DNA of 9,204 nucleotides. Origin: Chitinophagaceae bacterium. GTDB lineage: Bacteria > Bacteroidota > Bacteroidia > Chitinophagales > Chitinophagaceae. The stretch lies in NCBI GenBank assembly GCA_947442905.1, contig CANEWV010000041.1, forward strand, positions 1 through 9,204, in the 5' to 3' direction. Made by a program: the position numbers and the translations under genes. Below, in pieces: positions 1 through 7,304 of the stretch; positions within the stretch are counted from its first letter, which is position 1; the number at the start of each line of letters is the position of its first letter. The notes under the pieces are model-generated. The model saw only the letters and a list, made by a program, of their open reading frames with translations, did not search any database and was not told the DNA's origin.

Positions 1-34
1 AACCTCAATCTATAGTAGGCTGCTCTTTTTTTTA

Positions 35-42
35 TATCTTTA
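35..42 (+). promoter_or_regulatory. Candidate -7 promoter element upstream of the efflux operon
   Basis: The octamer TATCTTTA matches the Bacteroidota -7 consensus TAnnTTTG at all but the final base. Four bases separate it from the GTG start at 47, the same spacing seen at the two better elements near 7229 and 7293. No convincing -33 element is visible, and only 34 bases of upstream sequence are in the window, so a stronger promoter or a metal-responsive operator could lie outside it. Confidence 0.3.
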
Positions 43-46
43 AGAG

Positions 47-424
47 GTGAAAAAAAGGGCAGCCTATATATTTTTAGCCATCTATTTGCTAGGTGCTACG
101 GAGCTTAATCAGCTCCTAAAAATGCCTTTATTGATTGAACATTACATGGAGCACAAGCTTGATAATGGAAGTTTATCATTACTAAGCTTTATGTACATGC
201 ATTATGTGGGTGATGATGGCGATACCACCGATGAGCAAAAAGACCAAAATTTACCATTTAAGTCGGCTCATTTTCAAATGCAAAACACCGTTGTTTTTTC
301 TGTATTTAAATACGAGCTTCCTAAAATATTTGTGAATAATAACCGCAGCGTTTGGCCTGTCATGCAGTCCAACTCACTTTCTACCATTGCGCTCGGCTCT
401 TTATTTAGACCTCCTAGGGCCTAA
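47..424 (+). CDS. Small membrane or exported protein of unknown function, first gene of the efflux cluster
   Basis: A 125-residue protein of unknown function. The start is GTG at 47. An in-frame TAA at 41-43 rules out any earlier start, and the first internal ATG (residue 26) would remove the hydrophobic N-terminus. Residues 2-4 are basic (KKR), followed by a hydrophobic stretch at about 5-17 that could be a signal peptide or single membrane anchor; I see no clear signal peptidase site. The middle has an H-x3-H pair (H32, H36), further His at 52 and 75, and an acidic run at 56-66 (D56, D57, D59, D62, E63, D66) that could bind cations; this is inference. The C-terminus is basic (RPPRA). From memory, similar short proteins with TEL-QLLK and LPFKS motifs often sit directly before czcA-like genes in Bacteroidota, which I could not verify. 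It is probably co-transcribed with the pump gene 60 bp downstream. Confidence 0.72.
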   Translation: MKKRAAYIFLAIYLLGATELNQLLKMPLLIEHYMEHKLDNGSLSLLSFMYMHYVGDDGDTTDEQKDQNLPFKSAHFQMQNTVVFSVFKYELPKIFVNNNRSVWPVMQSNSLSTIALGSLFRPPRA

Positions 425-431
425 TGTCTTT

Positions 432-447
432 TGCGTTTATGAACGCG
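432..447 (+). other. Short inverted repeat between small gene and pump gene
   Basis: The arms GCGTT (433-437) and AACGC (442-446) are perfectly complementary around a 4-nt TATG loop, with a possible closing T-G wobble at 432/447. A T-rich stretch begins a few bases later, around 451-477. It could act as a weak attenuator or processing stem between the first two genes of the operon. The stem is only 5 bp, so chance is a real alternative. Confidence 0.22.
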
Positions 448-484
448 CTCATTTCTATTTCTTTTTTACATAATTATAGCACAT

Positions 485-3400
485 ATGCTAAAGAAAATCA
501 TTGATTTTTCGATAGCCAATAAATTAATTGTTGGCTTATTTATAATCGCACTTATTGGTTGGGGCAGTTACGAAGTAACGAGGCTTCCCATCGATGCGGT
601 TCCTGATATTACAGACAATCAAGTGCAGGTTATTACCGTGTCGCCATCTCTTGGGGCACCCGATATTGAAAGGCTTATCACATTTCCAATTGAACAGTCT
701 TGCAGCAGTATACCGGGATTAAAGCAAATTAGAAGTTTTTCCAGATTTGGGTTATCTCTTGTAACGATTGTTTTTAATGACGAAACCGATATTTATTGGG
801 CGCGTCAACAAATTACCGAACAACTTCAAAAAGTAAAACAAGAAATACCCGAGGGGGTGGGTGCTCCTGAGCTAGCGCCCGTATCAACGGGGCTTGGTGA
901 AATTTTCCAGTATGTTGTTAGGCCCTTAAAAGGGTATGAAAGCACTTATGGCCCAATGGAACTCAGAACCATTCAGGACTGGATTGTTAGAAGGCAATTA
1001 TTAGGAACGCCAGGGGTGGCAGAAGTGTCAAGTTTTGGTGGGAAATTAAAGCAATATGAAATAGCAGTAAAGCAAGAAAAGTTAAAGTCGATGGGCATTA
1101 CCATTGGCGATGTTTTTGAAGCACTTGAAAAAAACAATCAAAATACGGGTGGTGCTTATATCGAAAAAGGGCCTACTGTTTTATATATCAGAACAGAAGG
1201 CTTAACCGGAAGTATTGAGGATATTGAAAAAGTAGTGGTTAAATCATTAAATGGCGGTACGCCACTGCTTATACGTGATGTTGCAACTGTTCAATACGGC
1301 GCTGCTATTAGGTATGGTGCCATGACGTATAATGCAGATGGGGAAGTAGCGGGTGCGGTAGTCATGATGTTAAAAGGGGCTAATTCATCAGAAGTGATTA
1401 AGCGGGTAAAAGTAAGGGTTGCAGAAATTCAAAAAATGCTTCCTGAAGGTGTGGTGATTGAACCGTTTTTAGACCGTACAAAAATGGTGAACAATGCCAT
1501 TAGTACCGTACAAACAAATTTAATTGAAGGCGCACTGATTGTAGTATTTGTATTGGTGTTTTTCCTTGGCAATATTAGAGCCGGATTAATTGTATCATCA
1601 GTGATTCCGCTTTCGATGTTGTTTGCTATTATTTTAATGAATTATTTTGGGGTTGGCGGTAATTTAATGTCACTTGGCGCTATCGACTTTGGTTTAATTG
1701 TTGATGGTTCGGTTATTGTGGTAGAAGCAATTTTACACCGCTTTGCACATGCAAAACATTTTAGGGGATTAACGTCTATTGGTCAAAAAGAAATGGATGA
1801 GGAAGTAGGGTCTAGTACAGGATCTATGATTAAATCAGCAGTGTTTAGTCAAATCATTATTTTAATTGTTTACCTACCTATTTTATCGCTGCAAGGAATT
1901 GAAGGTAAAATGTTTAAGCCCATGGCCTTTACCGTAGCGTTTGCAATTATTGGTGCATTTGTTTTATCGATTACCTATGTACCTATGATGGCAGCACTGG
2001 TACTCAATAAAAAGCTGAATCATAAAAAAACATGGACCGATAAACTCATTGCTTTTATAGAAAGAAAGTACCAGCCCATTTTACAAAAAGTATTGGGGAT
2101 TCCGAAGCTGGTAATTGGCACAACAGTTATATTGTTTGGTGTTGCTGTTCTTTTATTAACGAGAATGGGGGGAGAATTTATGCCATCGCTCGAAGAAGGT
2201 GATTTTGCAGTGGAAACGCGCCTTTTAACAGGTAGTAATTTAAATAGTTCAATTGCCTCTACGCAGGAGGCTGTTAAACTTTTGTTGGCCAACTTTCCAG
2301 AAATCACAAAAGTGGTTACAAAAATTGGTAGTGCAGAAATTCCTACCGACCCTATGCCTTTTGAAGCAGGTGACATGATGGTAATCTTGAAGGATAAAAA
2401 AGAATGGACTTCGGCCAAAACCTTTCCAGAACTCTCTGAAAAAATGACCGCCGTTTTAGAGCAGGTGCCTGGCATCACGGTAGGATTTCAATACCCCGTG
2501 CAAATGCGTTTTAATGAACTCATGACTGGCGCAAGACAAGACGTTGTTTGTAAAATTTTTGGTGAGAATTTAGATTCGCTAGCTGTATACGCATCTAGGT
2601 TAAATTCAATTGTACAAACTGTTGATGGGGCTGTTGATATTTATGAAGAACAAGTGACTGGTATGCCGCAGGTTGTTGTGAAATACAATAGAGATGCCAT
2701 GGCTAAATATGGCGTGCACGTGTCAGATGTAAATAGAGTGGTTAATACCGCATTTGCAGGTCAGGTTACTGGCCAGGTGTATGAAGAGGAAAAACGTTTT
2801 GACATGGTGGTTAGACTTTCAGATAGTGCGCGAAAAAACATGGAAGATATTGCAGCACTTCAAATTTCAACAGCGCAGTGCACGCAAATTCCACTAGCGT
2901 ATGTAGCGTCTATTACAGAAATTGAAGGCGTCAATCAAATACAAAGAGAAAATACAAAAAGAAGAATTATAGTAGGCTTTAATGTGGCTGGAAAAGACGT
3001 TCAAACAATTGTTCAGTCACTACAACAAAAAGTTGAAGCGCAATTAAATTTACCCAAAGGGTACACCATTGTTTATGGTGGTTCTTTCGAAAACATGACA
3101 GCTGCTAAAGAGCGACTGGCCATTGTAGTGCCCGTAGCTTTGTTATTGATATTTTTACTTTTGTATTTTGCTTTTGGTTCTTTTAAGCAAGGGCTACTTA
3201 TTTATACGGCCATTCCACTCTCTGCAACGGGTGGCATTTTTGCACTCTGGATGAGGGATATGCCATTCAGTATTTCTGCAGGTGTGGGCTTTATTGCACT
3301 GTTTGGCGTAGCAGTATTAAATGGAATACTATTGGTTTCTGAATTTAATAGACTCAGGGCAGAAGGCTGGCATGACGTTAAGCGCATTGTGATTCATGCT

Positions 3401-4843
3401 ACTAAATCAAAAATGAGGGCCGTACTCATGACGGCGCTTGTTCCATCGCTAGGGTTTATTCCAATGGCTATAAGTACAGGCGCCGGCGGTGAAGTGCAAA
3501 AGCCACTTGCCACTGTAGTGATTGGTGGGCTTATTCTTTCTACCTTATTAACCCTATTTGTTTTACCAGTTATGTATATACTTTTTGAAATGGGAATGAA
3601 ATATATGAAAGGCAAAAAATTAATTGTCATGCTTGGTGCCTTGCTTATTGGGGCTTCTGCGCATTCGCAAGTAAGTATTCAGCTAAATGCTGCCATTGAT
3701 AGTGCCATTAAAAACAATGCACAGTATAATGCAGGTAATTTACAAGTTGATTATGCACGTGCGATGGAAAAGACGAGCGCCGAAATTGATAAAACCGTAT
3801 TTGATTTTGGGTATGGCAAGCTCAATAGTTTTCAAACAGACAACCGTTTTGGTGTTTCTCAGAGTTTGCAATTTCCTGCGGTCTATAAAAATCAAGCCGC
3901 TGCTAATAAGCTAGTTACTCAAATCGCACAAACATCGCAACTCATTAGGACGCAGGAGTTAACGAGGCTTGTAAAGCAGCAGTATTATCATATTTTATTA
4001 ATGGAGCAGCAGCTGCAGCTATTAACCGCTGCAGATAGTTTTTACAATGCATTTTTAGCGCGTGCTAAAGAAAGGTTGTCAAGTGGTGCTTCTGATGTTT
4101 TGGAACTTGTTACTGCAGAAAATCAACTACTGCAAATACAAAATCAGCTGGGGCAGTTAAAGGCAGCAAAAAATATTGCGGTGGATCAGTTTAACCGAAC
4201 TGTAAATACTTCGAGTAAAGTGCAGCCTTATAGTACCAGTATTGTGTATGATGGAGTGGTGTTGTCAAATATTGCACTGATTGAGTCAGCTCCTTTGGTA
4301 CAGTTACAGCGGCAGCAAATTGATTTATCAGAAAAATTAGTGGCAGTAGAAAAGAGTAAATTAAATCCTTCTTTTTTACTAGGCTACAGCTCAATGACCA
4401 TCAATGGATGGCAGGCTATTTCGCAAACCGCCGATAAATACTTTGGATCTTCTGATCGTTTTGGTGCGGTAAGTGTTGGTTTAATGGTGCCTATTTTTTC
4501 GGGGGCACAAAAAGCAAGAATTAGCGCTGGTTCTATTTTAGTGAAGCAAAAGAAATTAGAAGAAACGGCTGTAAAGCAGGATTTGCAAAAAAAAATACAA
4601 GAGGCTACGGCGCTTTATATTCAATATAAAAAAGCAATCGATGGTTATCACAAAAAAGGACTACCAGGTGCTGCATTACTTATGCAATCAGCTACTCAAA
4701 AATTAACATCGGGTGACATCAACTATTTAGACTGGGTGATGCTTATGAATCAGTCTATTCAAACACGCGCCAATTATTATATGGAAGTTGCTCAATACAA
4801 CGATGCTGCTTTTGAATTAGAAAAATTAAATACAATACAATAA
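485..4843 (+). CDS. CzcA-type heavy-metal RND efflux pump fused to a TolC-like outer-membrane factor
   Basis: A 1452-residue fusion. Residues 1 to about 1035 form a full HME-RND proton/cation antiporter. TM1 is at about 11-29, TM2-6 at about 347-361, 366-385, 396-416, 451-470 and 480-508, TM7 at about 542-559, TM8 at about 880-898, TM9-10 at about 903-922 and 930-953, and TM11-12 at about 979-996 and 1010-1034. Two large periplasmic loops lie between TM1/TM2 and TM7/TM8. TM4 carries D401, D407 and E414 in a DFGLIVDG...VVE motif, matching the proton-relay acidic residues of CzcA. D401 is typical of divalent-cation pumps, whereas CusA keeps only the second Asp. The position matching CusA's copper-binding Met573 appears to be E577. 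Residues 1041-1061 resemble a signal peptide, and about 1062-1452 form an outer-membrane efflux (OEP/TolC) domain with helical, Gln-rich segments and a repeated TSGxxxxLD-like pattern. It is much longer than a stand-alone CzcA (about 1050 residues), but the fused form is known in Bacteroidota. The start ATG lacks a Shine-Dalgarno sequence. Zn/Co/Cd/Ni export is likely; the exact metal is unknown. I give no symbol because czcA would overstate specificity. Confidence 0.93.
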   Translation: MLKKIIDFSIANKLIVGLFIIALIGWGSYEVTRLPIDAVPDITDNQVQVITVSPSLGAPDIERLITFPIEQSCSSIPGLKQIRSFSRFGLSLVTIVFNDETDIYWARQQITEQLQKVKQEIPEGVGAPELAPVSTGLGEIFQYVVRPLKGYESTYGPMELRTIQDWIVRRQLLGTPGVAEVSSFGGKLKQYEIAVKQEKLKSMGITIGDVFEALEKNNQNTGGAYIEKGPTVLYIRTEGLTGSIEDIEKVVVKSLNGGTPLLIRDVATVQYGAAIRYGAMTYNADGEVAGAVVMMLKGANSSEVIKRVKVRVAEIQKMLPEGVVIEPFLDRTKMVNNAISTVQTNLIEGALIVVFVLVFFLGNIRAGLIVSSVIPLSMLFAIILMNYFGVGGNLMSLGAIDFGLIVDGSVIVVEAILHRFAHAKHFRGLTSIGQKEMDEEVGSSTGSMIKSAVFSQIIILIVYLPILSLQGIEGKMFKPMAFTVAFAIIGAFVLSITYVPMMAALVLNKKLNHKKTWTDKLIAFIERKYQPILQKVLGIPKLVIGTTVILFGVAVLLLTRMGGEFMPSLEEGDFAVETRLLTGSNLNSSIASTQEAVKLLLANFPEITKVVTKIGSAEIPTDPMPFEAGDMMVILKDKKEWTSAKTFPELSEKMTAVLEQVPGITVGFQYPVQMRFNELMTGARQDVVCKIFGENLDSLAVYASRLNSIVQTVDGAVDIYEEQVTGMPQVVVKYNRDAMAKYGVHVSDVNRVVNTAFAGQVTGQVYEEEKRFDMVVRLSDSARKNMEDIAALQISTAQCTQIPLAYVASITEIEGVNQIQRENTKRRIIVGFNVAGKDVQTIVQSLQQKVEAQLNLPKGYTIVYGGSFENMTAAKERLAIVVPVALLLIFLLLYFAFGSFKQGLLIYTAIPLSATGGIFALWMRDMPFSISAGVGFIALFGVAVLNGILLVSEFNRLRAEGWHDVKRIVIHATKSKMRAVLMTALVPSLGFIPMAISTGAGGEVQKPLATVVIGGLILSTLLTLFVLPVMYILFEMGMKYMKGKKLIVMLGALLIGASAHSQVSIQLNAAIDSAIKNNAQYNAGNLQVDYARAMEKTSAEIDKTVFDFGYGKLNSFQTDNRFGVSQSLQFPAVYKNQAAANKLVTQIAQTSQLIRTQELTRLVKQQYYHILLMEQQLQLLTAADSFYNAFLARAKERLSSGASDVLELVTAENQLLQIQNQLGQLKAAKNIAVDQFNRTVNTSSKVQPYSTSIVYDGVVLSNIALIESAPLVQLQRQQIDLSEKLVAVEKSKLNPSFLLGYSSMTINGWQAISQTADKYFGSSDRFGAVSVGLMVPIFSGAQKARISAGSILVKQKKLEETAVKQDLQKKIQEATALYIQYKKAIDGYHKKGLPGAALLMQSATQKLTSGDINYLDWVMLMNQSIQTRANYYMEVAQYNDAAFELEKLNTIQ
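3605..3667 (+). other. Internal signal-peptide-like segment at the RND/OMF junction
   Basis: Residues 1041-1061 of the fusion have the three parts of a Sec signal peptide: a basic start (MKGKK), a hydrophobic core (LIVMLGALLIG) and a small-residue end reading A-H-S before Q1062, a plausible signal peptidase I site. The segment follows directly on TM12, whose end is cytoplasmic in RND pumps. It would therefore re-enter the membrane in the right direction to deliver the outer-membrane-factor domain to the periplasm. It may be cleaved to free a roughly 391-residue channel, or remain as a thirteenth membrane segment. Methionine codons at 3596 and 3605 could also act as internal starts, but no ribosome-binding site is evident. 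Confidence 0.6.
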
Positions 4844-4858
4844 TTACAATTCATTTAT

Positions 4859-5992
4859 ATGAAAACAATATCTATTTTATCTGCATCTATTTTAATATTA
4901 GCTGCCTGCTCTACAAAGGTTGAAAAAGAAAATGCAGTTGCAAAGGGTGAGGCTCAGGTAACAAATACCGTGACCCTTACTAAAGCTCAATTGGACTTGG
5001 CTAAATTAAGCATAGGAAATTTGAGCGCTATGCAAATGCATAAAACCATTAAAGTAAACGGCTTTATCGATGTCCCGCCTCAAAACATGTTATCTGTAAG
5101 TATCCCAATGGGAGGGTATGTTAAAAAAGCCAATTTAATTCCTGGCGAAAAAGTAAGCAAGGGTGAAGTGCTAGCGGTATTAGAGGACGCTTCTTATGTT
5201 AGCTTACAGCAGGATTATTTAACGGCAAAAAGTAAGCTTGTTTTTTTAGAGGCTGATTATAATAGACAAAAGGCATTAAATGCAAGTAAGAGCTCTAGTG
5301 ATAGACAGTTTCAACTTGCTTTATCGGAATTTGAAAGTCAGAAGTACCTTGTTAAATCATTGAGTGAAAAACTACAATTAATGGGTATTGTTCCGGCTCA
5401 ACTAAGTGAAAATAATATTTCTAAATCAATTGCTTTTAAATCTCCCATTAGTGGTTATGTAACTAAAGTAAATGTAAATGCAGGAAAATATGTAGCACCC
5501 ACCGATGTTTTATTTGAAATCATGGATCCTTCCGATTTACATGCACGCTTGGTTGTTTTTGAAAACGATGCAACTGCTATCAAAAAAGGGAATAAAGTAA
5601 AATTCAGTGAAAATAATAAGCCTGGTAAAAGCTACGATGCCGAAGTGCATGTTATTACCCCTAATATAGAAAATGAGCGTACCACAGAAGTGCATTGTTA
5701 TCTTATTAGTAAAAATACGGGCTTGTTTCCAGGTACTTTTGTAAACGCTGAAATTGAATTAAATAATGTAGAGGTTCAGGTAATTCCGGCTGCTTCTATC
5801 GTAAAGTGGCAAAACAAATCCCATGTATTTGTTGAAACAGCGGCTGTTACATATGTAATGATACCCGTTGTTACAGGCTTGGAAAGCAAGGGTATGGTTG
5901 AAATTGTTTCGGGAATTTCAGCTTCTCAAAAAGTCGTGGTAGCAAATGCTTACACTTTACTTATGAAACTAAAAAATAGTAGCGAAGAATAA
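4859..5992 (+). CDS. RND efflux periplasmic adaptor (membrane fusion) lipoprotein, CzcB/CusB-like
   Basis: A 377-residue adaptor that would bridge the inner-membrane pump and the outer-membrane channel encoded just upstream. The N-terminus is a lipoprotein signal with lipobox L14-A15-A16 before C17, so the mature protein should be lipid-anchored. The order is typical of the HlyD family: a first lipoyl-like half at about 78-110 (SIPMGGYVKK, then PGEKVSKGE), a short alpha-hairpin at about 112-175, a second lipoyl-like half at about 190-222 (SPISGYV, then NAGKYV), a beta-barrel at about 227-303 and a membrane-proximal domain at about 305-372. No His-rich or Met-rich metal-binding extension is seen, unlike some CzcB and CusB proteins. 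The gene begins 15 bp after the pump gene in the same direction, which indicates one operon. There is no visible Shine-Dalgarno sequence, and the upstream spacer is AT-rich. Family assignment is strong; metal specificity is not determined. Confidence 0.92.
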   Translation: MKTISILSASILILAACSTKVEKENAVAKGEAQVTNTVTLTKAQLDLAKLSIGNLSAMQMHKTIKVNGFIDVPPQNMLSVSIPMGGYVKKANLIPGEKVSKGEVLAVLEDASYVSLQQDYLTAKSKLVFLEADYNRQKALNASKSSSDRQFQLALSEFESQKYLVKSLSEKLQLMGIVPAQLSENNISKSIAFKSPISGYVTKVNVNAGKYVAPTDVLFEIMDPSDLHARLVVFENDATAIKKGNKVKFSENNKPGKSYDAEVHVITPNIENERTTEVHCYLISKNTGLFPGTFVNAEIELNNVEVQVIPAASIVKWQNKSHVFVETAAVTYVMIPVVTGLESKGMVEIVSGISASQKVVVANAYTLLMKLKNSSEE

Positions 5993-6007
5993 TTTTCTTA
6001 TTTTTTT
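5971..6007. terminator. Candidate bidirectional terminator at a convergent junction
   Basis: The adaptor and ispH genes end 5 bp apart. AAAAAAT at 5971-5977 can pair with ATTTTTT at 6000-6006, and AAGAA at 5985-5989 with TTCTT at 5995-5999, leaving a one-sided 7-nt bulge. The T-run at 6001-6007 and the A-run at 5971-5976 give a U-tract in either direction. Nearly all the pairs are A-T, so the hairpin would be weak. The call leans on its position between convergent stop codons. Confidence 0.3.
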
Positions 6008-7224
6008 GCAACATTTAAAAAATCAACCTGATCTTGAACGTTGTAAAAACCTGCAATCTTTTGTATCACTGCTTCTACAACTGCGTCTGGACAACTAGCG
6101 CCACTGGTGATAAGTATTTTTACCTCGCTTTGTTCAGGTAAATAACTATCAAGTGTTTGTAGTTCTTTGGTGTTCCAGTTTCTATGTTCAATAGCTGATT
6201 TTGAAAGTAGTCTGTCCGGTCCGTCAATAAAATAGGTGGGTAGTTGTTGTTCGCAAAGTTCTACTAAGTGCGATGAGTTGCTGCTATTATAACCTCCAAT
6301 AACAATGGCCAAATTGGCCTCGGTATCAAGCATGCCTTTAACAGCCGTTTGGTTGTCGCTTGTTGCATAACAAAGCGTATCTCTTGTATCTGCAAAACGA
6401 GTAGCAATGCTTTCGTCCGATAATTGATAGTGTTTTTTGATGGTCTCTTTTAAATATTCCGATATAGCTTGCGTGTCTGATGCTAATTGTGTTGTTTGGT
6501 TAACAACGCCAATTTTTGCTAAATCTTTGTTGATATCAAAATTAGGGGAGTAGCGTCCTTCAAACTCTTTATAAAATGCCTCCGCTTCATTTTCTCCAGT
6601 AATATATTTAGCAAGTGCAATGGTTTCTTCCATATCATTTACCACAACGGTAGGTGTATGATAGGAAGCATGAGAAAACGTGGCTCTTGTTTCTTCGTGT
6701 TTTGGTTTGCCATGTACAATTATACTATATCCTTTTTGGGCAATCTGTTCACTTCTATTCCAAACTTTTTCAACAAATGGACAAGTGGTATTGTATTTTT
6801 CTGTTGAAATCCCTTTGGCAGATAGTGTAGCTTCCATATCAAGTGTTGTTCCAAATGCCGGGATGATAACAACATCTTCATTTGTAAGTGTATCTAGCGG
6901 AATTAATGTTTTACCATTGGTGTCTTGTAAAAATTTAACACCTCTTGCAAGCAGGTCTTCATTTACTTGTGGGTTATGAATCATTTCGCTGAGTAGGAAA
7001 ATTCTTTTACCCGGGTTTTCGTCGATGGTTCTAAAAGCAATTTCAATGGCATTTTCTACCCCATAACAAAATCCAAAATGTCTAGCTAAATAAATATGAA
7101 CATTCCCAAGCTTCAATAAAGTTGGGGTAAAATCTTTTTTAAGCTTATCCTCGTCTTTTCGGTACTGTTTAATAGCACTAATAAGAGGGCTTCTATAGCC
7201 AGTAGGAACGTTAAACTGCTTCAT
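5998..7224 (-). CDS. ispH: 4-hydroxy-3-methylbut-2-enyl diphosphate reductase (IspH/LytB), long form
   Basis: This cytosolic iron-sulfur enzyme catalyses the last step of the MEP pathway, reducing HMBPP to IPP and DMAPP. With the start at 7224 it is 408 residues. Three Cys fit the cluster ligands: C53 (GFCYGV), C148 (TTCPFVEKVW) and C285 (LCYAT). Other family residues are visible: H83 (EMIHNP), H176 and E178 (HEET, matching E. coli H124/E126), the TT pair at 244-245 (VNQTTQ), S314-S315-N316 (NSSNS) and S377 (SGASCPD). The N-terminal extension before the first Cys, the HEET motif and the extra segment at about 209-237 match the longer plant/cyanobacterial-like class; E. coli IspH is about 316 residues. 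An open frame reaches a TTG at 7263, but the ATG at 7224 is preferred. It gives the usual MKxF-type N-terminus and lies 4 nt downstream of a promoter element that the longer form would have to span. It is convergent with the adaptor and divergent from the ABC-F gene. Confidence 0.96.
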   Translation of the reverse strand: MKQFNVPTGYRSPLISAIKQYRKDEDKLKKDFTPTLLKLGNVHIYLARHFGFCYGVENAIEIAFRTIDENPGKRIFLLSEMIHNPQVNEDLLARGVKFLQDTNGKTLIPLDTLTNEDVVIIPAFGTTLDMEATLSAKGISTEKYNTTCPFVEKVWNRSEQIAQKGYSIIVHGKPKHEETRATFSHASYHTPTVVVNDMEETIALAKYITGENEAEAFYKEFEGRYSPNFDINKDLAKIGVVNQTTQLASDTQAISEYLKETIKKHYQLSDESIATRFADTRDTLCYATSDNQTAVKGMLDTEANLAIVIGGYNSSNSSHLVELCEQQLPTYFIDGPDRLLSKSAIEHRNWNTKELQTLDSYLPEQSEVKILITSGASCPDAVVEAVIQKIAGFYNVQDQVDFLNVAKK

Positions 7225-7228
7225 AATA

Positions 7229-7236
7229 CAAAGATA
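7229..7236 (-). promoter_or_regulatory. Bacteroidota-type -7 element for ispH
   Basis: Read on the minus strand the bases are TATCTTTG, an exact TAnnTTTG match, followed by TATT and then the ATG at 7224. Transcription would begin at or within a few bases of the start codon, implying a leaderless or nearly leaderless mRNA. No TTTG-type -33 element is found at the usual 19-21 bp spacing; the nearest TTG (7261-7263) is 24 bp away. Confidence 0.6.
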
Positions 7237-7292
7237 AGGGCATCTGTGAACCTGAAATAACAATCTGGGGGTAAACTTAGGCCGCTGAGTGT

Positions 7293-7300
7293 TACCTTTG
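7293..7300 (+). promoter_or_regulatory. Bacteroidota-type -7 element for the ABC-F gene
   Basis: TACCTTTG is an exact match to TAnnTTTG and is followed by CGCC and then the ATG at 7305. The 4-nt gap equals that at the divergent ispH promoter, again implying a leaderless or very short leader. No clear -33 element is seen upstream. The two promoters share the 80-bp intergenic region at 7225-7304. Confidence 0.6.
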
Positions 7301-7304
7301 CGCC

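Noticed and set aside
424..504. A 26-codon frame whose ATG overlaps the stop of the first gene (TAATG) and runs into the start of the pump gene.
   Set aside because: It is very short, overlaps the pump start in another frame and has no recognisable features. A TAATG overlap can arise by chance in AT-rich DNA.
2020..2478. A 152-residue minus-strand open frame inside the pump gene.
   Set aside because: It lies antisense to a strongly conserved RND coding region, with no promoter or family resemblance, so it is a shadow frame.
3687..3914. A plus-strand frame over the RND/OMF junction that might have signalled a frameshift or a separate gene.
   Set aside because: The main frame is uninterrupted and recognisable on both sides, and the fusion is a known architecture. 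No frameshift is needed.
6680..6979. A 99-residue plus-strand open frame antisense to ispH.
   Set aside because: It is opposite the conserved IspH core, with no supporting signals.
7225..7263. A 13-residue N-terminal extension of ispH from a TTG start at 7263.
   Set aside because: It would cover the -7 promoter element at 7229-7236, uses a rare start codon and adds residues unlike IspH N-termini.
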